Positions 45,546-56,296 of a stretch of DNA of 64,000 nt are shown here, piece by piece. The stretch is from Volutella citrinella. Lineage: Eukaryota; Ascomycota; Sordariomycetes; Hypocreales; Nectriaceae. Made by a program: the position numbers and the translations under genes. The notes under the pieces were generated by a model that was given only the letters and a program-made list of their open reading frames with translations, ran no database searches and was not told where the DNA came from. Each line of letters begins with the position of its first letter. Position 1 is the stretch's first letter. The stretch covers positions 744,001 through 808,000 of the forward strand of contig JAWZSP010000007.1 in NCBI GenBank assembly GCA_034401135.1. The letters run 5' to 3'.

Positions 45546-48500
45546 CTAAGGAGCGGGCGGCGGCTGAGGCTTCCGAATGATTTTGATCTTTGGTCGTACT
45601 GACGCTGGCGGTGCGCTACCAGGAGTCGATGTTGCAGGACTGTCAGCACGGCCAGCTGTTGGTAAAGGCTTGGGTGTTGAGTGCACCGGCGCCGAGATTT
45701 TAGGGGCCGGCGACGTCAGTGACGGACCGCCCGGCAGTGGCTTCCTAACTGCCCCGTCCTTACCTGGCAAAGGCTTGCGGGCAGGCTTGGCCGTGATGGT
45801 GTCTCTGACAGAGTGCAGACCCTCTTTGGGGGGGCCGGACGGGAGCGACGTCCGGCCGTTCGCGCTCGGCTTGGGAATCTCGCCCAGAATCAAGGCAAGT
45901 CGCTTAGGATTCTTCGTCCTAAGGGTGACCATCTTCCGCTTCTTCTTAGGGATCCCAGAATCTGAGTTCGGTACTTTGTCTGTCTTGGGCCTCTTGGGCG
46001 CTGGGGTGTGTCCTTCTTCCTTCTCGGGCCGTGACCGTTTGATGGTTGCACTTGCGGGTGTTGCCGGCGCAGGCGAGAGCCCAGTTGAGGCCTTGGCCAC
46101 AGGCAAAGAAAAGCCTGGCTGGCTGGCGGGTGGAGGAGTAGCATGTATCGTCTCCGGCTCTGGTGGTGCCTGGGAGGGTGGGCGATGAGGCGTGCTTGTT
46201 TTGTGGGTGTTGATCTTGATCGAACCGGTTCTGGGAATAGCAATTGGACGCTTTGGCTCCGAGGCGGGTTCAACGACTGTTGCCGTGGGAAGAGGGTTTT
46301 TGGGCTTCGTCTTGTAGTACGACTTAAAGCTCAACATCAACTGCTTAAGGTCAGCTTGGTTCATCCTCATACCAGCAAAAGATGTACTCACCCTCTTCTG
46401 TATTTGTGGCACGGCCCGCTCAACCTTCCAGCCTTTAGGCAACTGCACAGTGACGATCCAGTCACCCGCCTCCTCGAACATCATTGTTGCCAAATCAAGC
46501 ATGCTCTCCAGCTCCTCGCGGCTCAGCTCCGGGTGGTCCAGAGCCTTACGCATGGCTGTGCTATAATGACGATCATCCCCCCTATACGTCTCCTCCATCT
46601 CCTTCTTCAGGGCCTTCAGGGCCGCATCGAGATTCTCCTTTCGAGCGAACATCTCCTTTCGGGCTTCAATTTCTTGGGCGCTGTCCTGAACTAGCAGGAG
46701 TGCGTCGCTCTCGTCCGGTAGAGGCTCGTTCTTAACGGCCTTGGTGTGCTCTCCGAACGCAATTGCGGCCAATCCAGACGCAGCGGCACCAATGAGTTTC
46801 GCTCTGACGAATGGCGATCGATCAGTTGTCAGTGAGTATATCAAGAAGGTGAACACTGTAGGATCCATCATTGCTCCCAGGTCGACCAGTGCTTCGAAAG
46901 CCTTGACGCGAATGAGATCTCTAGTTCCATCAAGCAAGTACTGTCCAAAGTCAAGATAACTCTTCTCGATAACACCAGCCTTCATCAATCGCTGCTTGGC
47001 ATCCAGGCCGGCTATAGTCCAGACGTTCTGGTACGAATTAGTCCACTCATCACGGCGCAGGACACGCTCGATCTGCTCCATCGCGCTCTCAAGAAAATTT
47101 TGCTCATCCTCGTTAGGAATCTTATTCTGCAGGGCGTACCAGTCATCTTGTTTAGACGGAATGAGAGACGTTGCCAAGACTTCAACGAGCGTCGCAATGT
47201 AGAAATGATCCGAGTACGGATTGTCTTCATTGTTGTTGAACAGCAATTGGTCGAGAATGAATTGGCGCGCTTCCAGTGGGCACTTGTAAGTATTGGCATC
47301 CCTGACTTGGGCAATGGCCTTGATGATGGCAATCTGCACATTGTACTGCTTCTTGTCTGAGAAGTCATTGGGCTTGGGCTGGTTGGTGCCTTTGTGACAG
47401 AACATCTCTCTGAATGCCCGCATCAGCTGGCGAAGACCCAGCATCGGAATATCCTTGATGTTCGCCTGGCGGGGTAGCGCCTCGGCAGCCATGGTCCGAA
47501 TCCCATGGAAGTAGCGACGATCAACCAGCGTCCGGATGAGAAACCCGGAAGCGATAGGATGAAGTGGGCCATGTGTGAGATACAACATAGCATCCTGCTG
47601 GGCCACCACATCCCGATCTTGCTGAAGTTGAGACACGTACATATACGGCTCAAGGGCTCGCTTCATGTCACAGGCCCATTCGAAGTCGGCATCAACGCGA
47701 ATCCATTCGTAAGACTCCTGGTCCATCTTCCTTTCGGTATCCGGATCCCAGTCAATCAATTCCCAGTCGCGTTGTTCGTCGGGAGTCTGCAACACATCAC
47801 CGAGGCAGTATAGGAGAGTATCGTCGAGGTTATCCGCATCCATACTGGCACCAACGCTCTGCTTCTCCTTCATACGGCGAGTTCGTTTCAGGCGTTTGTA
47901 CTTGGTATTGTAGGGAATCTCGAATTTAGTAGACCGAGTCGCATCCTCTCGGATCTCAAGAATGTGTTCGTAGGGCGTTCCATCGGCTTCGTGGATGCGC
48001 ACAGTCATTGGTCCTGTGAAGAGTGGTTGAACCTCGCCCAACGGAAGCCTAGCGCGGCGCTCTTTGATGTGTCTTAGAAAACTTGACTTCTCCAACTCAG
48101 GCTTCTTGACCGTTTGTGACTGAATTTGGTTCAGAGTCAACTCGACACAAAGGCGCTTCTTGTTAAACTTGGCCTTCACGTCGAAGCGAGGGCAGCCAGA
48201 GCCGTAAACCCATTGGCTCCAAAATGTTTCCAGCCGATACCTAGCCCCCTTCTCGCAAGTTGCTCTGAACTTTTCGGTTTCAAGAATGGTAGAGTTGTCG
48301 GAGGCTTCAATTTGCACCTTTGTGAGGAGTTTCGACAGGATTCGCGTTAACCCGTGGCCGCCAGAGGCCTTGATGAGCCGCTTGTCCAAGATGAAGAAGA
48401 CAACAGGGGACTTGAGAGTCATGAAATCCATCTCGAACTCTCCTAGGTGGAGGTTGGGGCCCAGGTCGTACAGGCAGGGCCGGTCAACATCAATATCAAC

Positions 48501-50009
48501 CAGGTTATCCGAGAGGATTTTCATCCGGAAACGGTACTCGTTGTTTCCACAGAGCTTTTTCATGAACAAATCTGTCATGTACTGAGCAATGCCAATGACA
48601 AGCCAAAGATCGTTCCGGGTATTAGGTATCATGTTGATACCTATCCATTGGCTTGCCAGAGTGTACACAATCTTCCTTGTCACCTCGATCTCAGTATCAA
48701 TGACCTCCTCGGGGAACAAAAGTCGATTGCTGGCAAAGGCCATGGAGTAAAGTGCCACCGTATCGGTCACCAGGTCATCCAAGAAACAAATCTTGAAGTT
48801 ACCAAACGGGTATCGAGCAAAGGTATAGGTGAAGAAATCAGCGGCCATGGTTGTGGCAGCGGCCGTGTTGCGGACCCAATCGCCGCGGTTTGGCAGGCAG
48901 TAGGCGTGCACTTTGAGCGCATTCATACCCAGCTTGACCTCGTCTTCTTCTGTTCGACACTCTGACGATAGGTCGATGTGCTCGAAAGGACCCACAGCGA
49001 ATCCCAACTTCTGTACGGAAACCTTTTTCTCCGGCTCGAAAGTCATGATCTTCTTGTGGTCATCGGCTGGGTCGACCATCTCTTCCATCAGGAAGCCTGA
49101 GCAAACCACCGACATTTCTCTCAACTTGTCTTCTTCTGCAAGATGGAGGGTTCGGTCCATGCCGTCGACCTGCATCCTTTCCGAGCCAGAGCCGTTGCAC
49201 TGCGTGGCCAGTGCTTGTTGGAGAGCATCTCCCAGAGTGCGCGGGTACTTGATAGATATCCTCCAGTCGCATCTTGAGCCATGGTCGTCAACACACGGGA
49301 AAATGCAGGACGCCGTCCCGGGCTGAATAGAACTCCGAGTGTACATATGCGTGAATCGATTGTCGAGGGGGTCGACGCCAACGAACTGGACGCCATCCCG
49401 AGAGCTCGTGTTGGCAAACGGAATGGAAATTTTGTACATCTTGTTCGTCCTGTCGCCCGCATCTAAGCCGGTTGACTTCCTAATGATGAGTCTTGGGCGA
49501 TCCTGCTCTGCCTTGCCTCGCAGGTTCACCCTCAACGACCCGTAAGCCGGCGTACAGCCCTCGAATTCTCTATTCTCGGCGGGGACGTCGGCCTTCCGGC
49601 TGTGGAACAAAGAACGCGCCCGCATGCGGCGGAGATCATGGTGTTCTGCCCTCCAGTTCCAGCCCGCCGGGCGGGATAATTTGTCGTATGGATCATTATA
49701 GACAGCCGTTGTCTTTCGCCTCTGTCCTTCGACAATTTCACCGTTAACCTCGCGGAGTTCTGTGACATGAATGTTCTCGGTGTCGATGTCGCAGTTTGCC
49801 GCGTCGAGCGCGACTTCGTCTATCTTGTCGCTGAAAGTTGCGAGGACAATATCGGTAGTCCCGTCGATACGCTTGTCGCGGAAGTTGACCTCAAGGTTTA
49901 CCTCCTGCTTGATAACGAAGAATTCGAGGACGGGAGAGTCTTGTACCGCCAGCTGGCCATCGTCCGAGTCCCCGAGTGCATGGCTACCATTCGCCATGCC
50001 GTGCGACAT
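45546..50009 (-). CDS. TAF2: TFIID subunit TAF2
   Basis: One long frame of 1487 aa, or 1471 aa if the 48-nt in-frame intron at 46344-46391 is spliced. The N-terminal half has the M1-aminopeptidase-like fold: KQEVNLEVNFRDKRIDGTTDIVL is the first beta domain, and FKICFLDDLVTDTVALYSMAFASNRLLFPEEVIDT replaces the peptidase core. The zinc HExxH site is absent (ASQWIGINMIP, GIAQYMTDLFMKK), as is normal for TAF2. The HEAT-like C-half has PHPELS-type helices and LIRVKAFEALVDLGAM. The last ~200 residues are a Lys/Pro/Ser/Thr-rich disordered tail. TAF2 binds initiator DNA with TAF1 in TFIID. Start chosen at MSHGMANGSHALG, the first ATG of the frame. Neighbours SIN3 and SAS4 are also nuclear regulators on the same strand. 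Confidence 0.93.
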   Translation of the reverse strand: MSHGMANGSHALGDSDDGQLAVQDSPVLEFFVIKQEVNLEVNFRDKRIDGTTDIVLATFSDKIDEVALDAANCDIDTENIHVTELREVNGEIVEGQRRKTTAVYNDPYDKLSRPAGWNWRAEHHDLRRMRARSLFHSRKADVPAENREFEGCTPAYGSLRVNLRGKAEQDRPRLIIRKSTGLDAGDRTNKMYKISIPFANTSSRDGVQFVGVDPLDNRFTHMYTRSSIQPGTASCIFPCVDDHGSRCDWRISIKYPRTLGDALQQALATQCNGSGSERMQVDGMDRTLHLAEEDKLREMSVVCSGFLMEEMVDPADDHKKIMTFEPEKKVSVQKLGFAVGPFEHIDLSSECRTEEDEVKLGMNALKVHAYCLPNRGDWVRNTAAATTMAADFFTYTFARYPFGNFKICFLDDLVTDTVALYSMAFASNRLLFPEEVIDTEIEVTRKIVYTLASQWIGINMIPNTRNDLWLVIGIAQYMTDLFMKKLCGNNEYRFRMKILSDNLVDIDVDRPCLYDLGPNLHLGEFEMDFMTLKSPVVFFILDKRLIKASGGHGLTRILSKLLTKVQIEASDNSTILETEKFRATCEKGARYRLETFWSQWVYGSGCPRFDVKAKFNKKRLCVELTLNQIQSQTVKKPELEKSSFLRHIKERRARLPLGEVQPLFTGPMTVRIHEADGTPYEHILEIREDATRSTKFEIPYNTKYKRLKRTRRMKEKQSVGASMDADNLDDTLLYCLGDVLQTPDEQRDWELIDWDPDTERKMDQESYEWIRVDADFEWACDMKRALEPYMYVSQLQQDRDVVAQQDAMLYLTHGPLHPIASGFLIRTLVDRRYFHGIRTMAAEALPRQANIKDIPMLGLRQLMRAFREMFCHKGTNQPKPNDFSDKKQYNVQIAIIKAIAQVRDANTYKCPLEARQFILDQLLFNNNEDNPYSDHFYIATLVEVLATSLIPSKQDDWYALQNKIPNEDEQNFLESAMEQIERVLRRDEWTNSYQNVWTIAGLDAKQRLMKAGVIEKSYLDFGQYLLDGTRDLIRVKAFEALVDLGAMMDPTVFTFLIYSLTTDRSPFVRAKLIGAAASGLAAIAFGEHTKAVKNEPLPDESDALLLVQDSAQEIEARKEMFARKENLDAALKALKKEMEETYRGDDRHYSTAMRKALDHPELSREELESMLDLATMMFEEAGDWIVTVQLPKGWKVERAVPQIQKRVSTSFAGMRMNQADLKQLMLSFKSYYKTKPKNPLPTATVVEPASEPKRPIAIPRTGSIKINTHKTSTPHRPPSQAPPEPETIHATPPPASQPGFSLPVAKASTGLSPAPATPASATIKRSRPEKEEGHTPAPKRPKTDKVPNSDSGIPKKKRKMVTLRTKNPKRLALILGEIPKPSANGRTSLPSGPPKEGLHSVRDTITAKPARKPLPGKDGAVRKPLPGGPSLTSPAPKISAPVHSTPKPLPTAGRADSPATSTPGSAPPASVRPKIKIIRKPQPPPAP
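46344..46391 (-). other. Probable in-frame 48-nt intron within TAF2
   Basis: On the minus strand GTGAGT at 46391, an ideal branch site GCTGAC, and TTAAG at 46344. Length is a multiple of three with no stop. Splicing joins VPQIQKR to QLMLSFKSYYK. Confidence 0.65.
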
Positions 50010-51112
50010 GGTGGCGACAGGAACTGGCCCGACTGCGCGTTGGTATCTAGAGGGAATGGAAGGGCTTAAGGCCCCCGCAAGCTCCTAACTGACCACACCT
50101 CATCGATAGGTGGCAGAGTTGGGACGAATGAATCGCGGAGTGCTTTCGGAGGAGATGTGATTCACAAGCAGTGGATCTCGGTCAACGGCGTCGCCATGAG
50201 CTTGCGCTTGTGCAATGCGCGCGTGGTGATTGTGACCAGAGACTAGGGTCGGGGAGGGTTCGAAGTTGGGGTTGGAAGCTCGCGCGGCGCCACAGGACAC
50301 CGCTAAGGAAGAGAAATGAAGAGATTAGAAAAGCGATGCAAGAAGGAGCGGCCGTGACAGAAAACGATGGAGGGTGGCGAGCACCGATGGCGAAGAAGCG
50401 CAAGCCTGCAAACAGGCACCTTAATGGGAAGGAAAGAGAGCTGCAGCCTGCATGGTGTCGCGTCTCCCATTGACGGGGCTCCAGCCACACCCAGCAGCCA
50501 CAAGGAGCCTGTGCACGGGCCATAGGAGGCTCAACAAGGCACAACCGCCGTGTGGCGCCCAGGGTTCCCACATCTCCGCGAAGCTTGAGAGCTGTCTGTC
50601 CGAAGCGGTCGTCACGTTTCTTGGCGAAAAAGCGTAACCAGATGCAACTCTCTACTTGGCTCGCAAAACCCGTGCAGCGATATTTGGCAACACATCACGA
50701 GAGGCACCAAACGGCACAGTTGAATCACAGAAAAAACATCTCATGGCGCCATCGACAAATCTCTCTGGCCAGGGACACCGCCAGTCGAATCCCGAGCTCT
50801 GGCCGACAGTGGGACCCAATCCATCTCACAACCGGTCCTGTGCCTTCATCACCCGACACAACATCATCTCAAGACAAACATCTTTGATTGCTCATTGCGT
50901 CTTTTCAGAATAACCATCTGGTCTTTGCTCACGCTCCCAGACATGCATTGAAATGGTACAGTAATTGGTACACACGCCGAACCGCGGATTCCGAAAACCC
51001 CATAAACGCCCTATCCCACATTGCCCCTTTCAATATCCTCATCATCCACTGCCCTTCCCTCTCACTGGAGATCGCTGGCCTGGGGGTGCGACAATCATGC
51101 TCATTTTCCCCG
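50010..51112. other. TAF2 promoter / SAS4 3' flank
   Basis: A 1.1 kb spacer between tandem minus-strand genes. No gene seen; short ORFs on both strands are without support. Confidence 0.5.
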
Positions 51113-52808
51113 CTAGGGCCTACTTCCTCGCTTGTCACGGCGCTTTCTTCGCGCCCGTGTCTTCAGGGTATCCTCATCACGGTACTCTTGCGGTAAATCA
51201 AAGTCAACTTGGGGTATCTCTGGGATCGGGTGACCCCACGCCAGCACCTTCCGACCCGCCCGGCGATGGCGGTTCAACGCTCCATCGCGTTCGTATCTCT
51301 TGCTGAAGAATGACTTGAACTCCTTCGGGGGCTCTGGTGGCTTCGGTGCCTTTGGTGCCTTTACCGGTGGCGGTGGGCGCTGCTGCGGCGATGTTCGTGG
51401 CCGCTTAGGGCCCTTGGCTGATGCTTTGGATCTCGCCATGGCTTCTTCATGAAGCTGCTTCGCGGGCGACGCCGAGTCACTGCTGTCATCATGCGCAGAT
51501 TCGTCTTCATTTCCGTCGTCTGCCTCTTCTGCGGGCGTCACAGAAGTCTTTTTCTCCTCGGCTGCCTCTTCCTCAGCAGCCTCCTCTTCAGCAGACTCCG
51601 CGAGCGCCTTCTCTTTCTCAAGCTTCCGTCGCCTCTCTTCCAAGATCCAGTTGCGGAACTTGGAGAGGATCGCTTGGCAGCCCTTGATGAAATGCTCACG
51701 GGCAGGCTCGAACGCCTTCTTCTTGGACTCAGTAATGCCACTGACGCCCATCACCCTCAACCAGTCGTGGCCCTGGAGGCCCTCGAGCAGGCGGATGATC
51801 TGGTCTTTCTCATGCTGGGCCCGACCCTTCTCCGTGTTGCGTATTGATCGCTCCAGGCGCTCCGCTCGCCGGTGGACGGGCTGGAATGCCTTGTCGGGTA
51901 AGGGGTCTTCCAGAGCCTTGTTCTTAAATTGAGCTTCGAGGAAGCTGAAGTCGATGCGTTGCGTGTCGTATACTTCGGCAAAGAGTGCATCGCCATATCC
52001 CCGTACTGGGTATTGGGGGTTGTGGAGACGCTGTGCCACAACGCGAGGGCCACCCAGTGCAGCGCGTCGAGGGTCCGAGTCGATGACAATTATAGGCGTG
52101 TCGACGTTCAAAGTGTCTAACTGGTCAGCAGGTGCAAAATATAGACCACGGGCCGTAGACGAGCGATGGGAATTTTTTTCGGGTCTATATCAGCAGGTAC
52201 GTACGTTGTTCTTTGGGCTCGTTGCCGATGACCTCGTCATATTCGGGGAAGTAGGCCGACAGCTCGCTCTTGAAGCGGGTAGCCTCCTGAGACCGGAGCT
52301 TACGGCCCTGGTCGCGGGTGCTGGTGTCCTGCGGCTGGGGCTGCAGGCGGTCCAGCTCATGTTTGATGCCGTTGATGACTTTGGCCTGGTGTTTCGTGAT
52401 GGCCGCCGCGTCAGGTTTCGTCGCGTGGGATGGGTTGGCGTTGCTATTTACTTTGTTGTTGTTGTCGTCGTTGCTGGCACCGCTGATGGGGCTGACGGTC
52501 GTGGCCACCGTGGGCGGTCGCGGGGGCGGCGCAGCGATAGGAGGCGGCACCTTGCTCGTCGTCACAGGCTGCGGAATGGCATCGCGCATGGCGCCCTTGG
52601 CGAAGATCTCGACGGAGATGCGGGTCCTCTTGGGCTTGAGGGCATCGAAGTCGCGGTCGGCCCCGTCGAGGCCGTCGAGTGCCCGCTTGTTGTTGTTGGT
52701 ACTGCTGACGACGGCGCGCCCACGGTGCAGCAGGCCATGGTGGGCGTTGGCGTGGTGGTGCGGGTGAAGACCCTCAGCGCGCCGCGAAGAGCGAGTGACG
52801 GAGGCCAT
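51113..52808 (-). CDS. SAS4: SAS4-domain protein (histone acetyltransferase complex subunit)
   Basis: Two minus-strand exons, 52808-52205 and 52116-51113, coding for 535 aa. The SAS4 domain is recognised from RGYGDALFAEVYDTQRIDF through HRRAERLERSIRNTEKGRAQ to IIRLLEGLQGHDWLRVMGVSG, a highly conserved ending. Downstream are an acidic coiled-coil stretch (EEERRRKLEKEK then AEEEAAEE repeats) and a basic C-terminus (RARRKRRDKRG). In yeast, Sas4 bridges the MYST acetyltransferase Sas2 with Sas5 to acetylate H4K16 and limit silencing; the same role in filamentous fungi is inferred. The N-terminal 200 residues are low-complexity. Symbol given by domain; orthology to yeast SAS4 is probable but not tested. 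Confidence 0.8.
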
Positions 52809-53795
52809 TGACAGACGTGAGGAGGCCTGGCATGGTTCTTGGGTGCGTGTGGCCGGGCTCGGTCTCGTCCTCGCGATGGCAGCCGCTTACTGTTGATGAA
52901 GTTTTGCGCGCGATGGGTTTTTGCTCCTGGCGGCTGCGCTTTTCGTGCGACCAGACGCCGTCGACGTTCGTTGGGTCAGTTCCAGCCCAGTGTTTTGGTT
53001 GTCTCTCGCCCTTTCGCGGCGCGACGTCGGCGCCGGCCACTGCCTCTAGGGGGCCGAGCGCCCTGCTGGCTAGCTGAAAGGTGCTGAATATTCGGCGCTT
53101 TTAGCGGCTGAACACACCTGATCCTTCGTTGAACTCTAGCGAACACACGCCAAACCAGACACCCGGCGGGGTCTTTTCACTGTTTACTCCAATGCCCAGG
53201 CAACCCGGATCTCGCACCACAGTTGGAAAACGGTCTCATCCACACCTTATCCAGCGAAGCCTATGATGTAAGCTCGAAAACATTATGCTGAACAATTACG
53301 CGCACAATCAAGTGGCAAAAGCATTTTTGTCATTTCGGCTCCAGTTTGTAACTATAAGCTATTAGTTCGAGAAGTAGGGAGCAAAGAAGGTGTGAATTGA
53401 CTTTTGTCGCGACATTGGAAGGTGCAGCATAGGTAAATTGGTGGAACATCTAAGCGTAGCTTTCCATCTGTCGCGTATTTGAAGGCATTTCTCTTTTACA
53501 GGTACTGATAACTGTTGCATTATTCAATTACAGTACTATAGAACAAGACGGCCCAATATCTGGGCGACTATAACAACAGCAGCTCCGTTGTACTAGGCAT
53601 TTGGCTCCAAACTCGAAGTTGTAGGGTAGGAATCCGATTTTCCGTGAACGGATGCAACCGCCCATTGACAGTTTAAGAAAATGAACAGATGAATTATGTG
53701 CCAGGCAGATTGGACAAAACAGGGGTATGCAACAGGCGTGGATACTTTCGTGATAACATTCATCATCCCATAAGGCCTGGCGGCAACATTGCACT
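52809..53795. other. SAS4 promoter / IQ-gene 3' flank
   Basis: A 987-base spacer; the right part (53280-53680) is AT-richer 3' flank of the IQ gene. No gene seen. Confidence 0.5.
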
Positions 53796-55508
53796 TCACT
53801 TGGCCGTCTTGTCCTCATCCACTGGAACGATTTTCAGCTTCTGCAACGGCCGCAAGCCTCCCCACCCTCGCTCCTCTTCCTCCTTCTCCAGCGCTCGTCT
53901 CTCCTTCGCTGCGCTCTCACTCTTGTCGATTGCTTCCTCTTCACGCTTGCGCACTTCGTCTGGCGCCAAGATCCGATCTCGCTCGTGCGCCAACCGCGCA
54001 ACCACCCGCTTCCCGCCTCGCCGCGCCTTCATGTAGGCCTCGAGCCCAACAAGCACCGCATAGGCCTTGGAGACGGAGACGTGGCTCATGTCCACGCCCG
54101 CCGCCCGTAAGCTGCGGATGAAGGCCCGGAAGTTGGAGGCGGGCGGCCGGTAGTGTCCGCTTAGAGGCGAGAGGGAGGCGAGGCGCCCGTCCTTGATCTT
54201 GATGAGCCCGGCTGCAGAGATGCGACCCCCTTGCAGGAACGACGAGTGTTGGAACATGCCCGGGCTCTTGATGCCCACGTACAGTCGGAAAGAGGTATCG
54301 GCCACAAAGATCCAGGTGTTCTTCTTCACAGACTTGCGTAGTAGCTTGTTCATGATGGTCGACGCCGAGAGGTGTGTCGCCTTTTTGAGGCCTGAACTCT
54401 CATCGAATCCTGGCGTGGCGTACTTTGCTTCTCGGTCGGCCTCTCTCTTGCGCTCCATTGAGGCATCTGAACTGCTTGATTCGTCCGATTCAGAGCCATC
54501 AACAAGATCCCGATCGGGCGCGGGTTTGTACTCCGGCGTCGGGTCTTCTGACGGCACGATGCCATGGATGCTGTCCCTATACCGCTCCGTGGTGTCGACT
54601 CGCTCTCCGTTCTTGGCCCAGCACAATCTTCCGTCCGTGTCCACATTGACCAAATAATGCTGACGCTCCTCGCGAGAGAGGTACCTCACCTGTTCCCGCT
54701 CAAGACGGTCACGGGGGCACTCTTCCAAGTCAAGTTCACGCCCTTCTCCGTGGTCTAACCAGTAGAAAAAGTTCTCCTTGGTATCGGAATCTTTCCAGTG
54801 CTGGTGATAGGACCCGAGGTTGCTGCCATGGCGGTGCTTGTGGTCGACCATCTCGAGGAAGTATCGGATGCCCATTTGGCGGGCTTCATGCTTAAGCCGA
54901 TCTTTTTCTTTGTTGCGCCTTTCTCTCTCTGCTTCTCGCTCCTCCAGTGACATTTCGTTGTCGGATAATTCTGAAGAATCTGAATCCGAGAAGAAATCGT
55001 CTTGCCCAGCTCGTCGTGCAACGACACTGGCCTTCTTCCATTTATCACGAGCAGTTGATGACCGGCTGATGGAAGAAGGCTCGGCTTCCGCACTCACGGG
55101 ACTGTCAATATCCATAGTATGTCTCGATCTTGGCCGGGTCGACTCTCGAAACTGAGCCTCCCGGATTGCGGCTACCCATCGCGTGCTGGCGTCAAGACCG
55201 AGGCCCTTCATTTCCCTTCTTGTGCGATAGCCCCGGAAAGTCTTTTGGATGAGCTGCGCCGCCTGCGCTCTTCCATCATCGCTAATTGATTCCGCGCCAT
55301 GGTGCTGTCCTATAGCCTCTGAAGCCCGGCGCTGGTTTTCTCGAGCTATTCGGCGGTGTTCCTCTTCTCGCTCCTCCTGTACGGCAGCAATCTCCTCAAA
55401 CGCCCGTGGAGTGGGAGGAATGAGAGAGTCCATGTATTGTTGGCTTTTGCGCGGAAAAGAATCGAAGTCCAAGGCAGGGTTGGCGAGACTGCACATATTA
55501 AAACCCAA
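53796..55508 (-). CDS. IQ-motif calmodulin-binding protein, plant IQM-like
   Basis: A single frame of 570 aa. An IQ motif lies at residues 85-100 (QLIQKTFRGYRTRREM, fitting IQxxxRGxxxR). The body matches the plant IQM (IQ-motif-containing) family: RHGSNLGSYHQHW, NFFYWLDHGEGRELDLEECP, then YLSREERQHYLVNV, and the paired block TWIFVADTSFRLYVG ... GMFQHSSFLQGGRISAAGLI ... LSPLSGHYRPP. IQM proteins bind calmodulin, some without calcium. The fungal role is unknown; cytosolic or nuclear location is likely since no signal peptide is present. The middle is charged and coiled-coil-like (SLEEREAERERRNKEKDRLK). The start is the first ATG of the frame; a noncoding first exon ending at the CAG near 55490 cannot be excluded, which would alter the first few residues. 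Confidence 0.85.
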   Translation of the reverse strand: MGFNMCSLANPALDFDSFPRKSQQYMDSLIPPTPRAFEEIAAVQEEREEEHRRIARENQRRASEAIGQHHGAESISDDGRAQAAQLIQKTFRGYRTRREMKGLGLDASTRWVAAIREAQFRESTRPRSRHTMDIDSPVSAEAEPSSISRSSTARDKWKKASVVARRAGQDDFFSDSDSSELSDNEMSLEEREAERERRNKEKDRLKHEARQMGIRYFLEMVDHKHRHGSNLGSYHQHWKDSDTKENFFYWLDHGEGRELDLEECPRDRLEREQVRYLSREERQHYLVNVDTDGRLCWAKNGERVDTTERYRDSIHGIVPSEDPTPEYKPAPDRDLVDGSESDESSSSDASMERKREADREAKYATPGFDESSGLKKATHLSASTIMNKLLRKSVKKNTWIFVADTSFRLYVGIKSPGMFQHSSFLQGGRISAAGLIKIKDGRLASLSPLSGHYRPPASNFRAFIRSLRAAGVDMSHVSVSKAYAVLVGLEAYMKARRGGKRVVARLAHERDRILAPDEVRKREEEAIDKSESAAKERRALEKEEEERGWGGLRPLQKLKIVPVDEDKTAK

Positions 55509-56296
55509 CCTATCCTATGTTACCCCCAAAGACCCATTCAGGCAAGCTGGAAGGAGGGATGATGTGCGCCGTCGCCAAATATGAAACAAGTTTGGCTTCC
55601 TAGTCGTTGGTGCGATATGGACGAGCAGGGCGATGGCGATCACCGACAGCTGGCTATGGGATTTTGTTGTCTAAATCGTAGTGTTCGCGCGAATACGTCA
55701 TCTTGGGTTTTAGGAATTATAGAAACTTGCGTCTCTGGTTGGTGTTTAGTACCACAGTCTGGGACTCGTCAACGGCTTGATGCTAAGCGGGCAATGACGT
55801 AGCCGTTCAACCAAACTTGTTAGGAAGGCGGCCACGGCAGCGATTGCAGCCAAGCCACACGTGCGAGGAGTCTTGGCTAACAAGACTTAGGCGCCTAAAT
55901 GCGCGGGGTACGCTCGTTCGTAGTTTGCCACGGATTGCGCAAGCGACCAAGGAAATCGCACAGATGCAGGTACCAACTTTGCCGCATACCTGATGCCACG
56001 ACCCTGGCTGCTTCCCATGGTGAGTTTTGTTCCGTCTTTGCCGTGCAAATGCATTTATTGGCGCGTCAACTACGAGCAATGGGGTTTAGATGAGTTCGAA
56101 ATGGTGATATCAAGGCAAGATGCATGAGAGATGGTCTCAATTGAGGTCATCAAATGCATTATCATTATCATAGCACCCCTATGCAGCGGTGTCTACCACA
56201 AAACGCTGTGTACAGACCATGTACTCTCGCCGATAACGAGGTTGTGAAAGGATATCCAGAGAAATCAAATGAGCATGCAACGTGGCAGAATATGCA
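55509..56296. other. IQ-gene promoter / YPT35-like 3' flank
   Basis: A 788-base spacer between tandem minus-strand genes. No gene seen. Confidence 0.55.
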
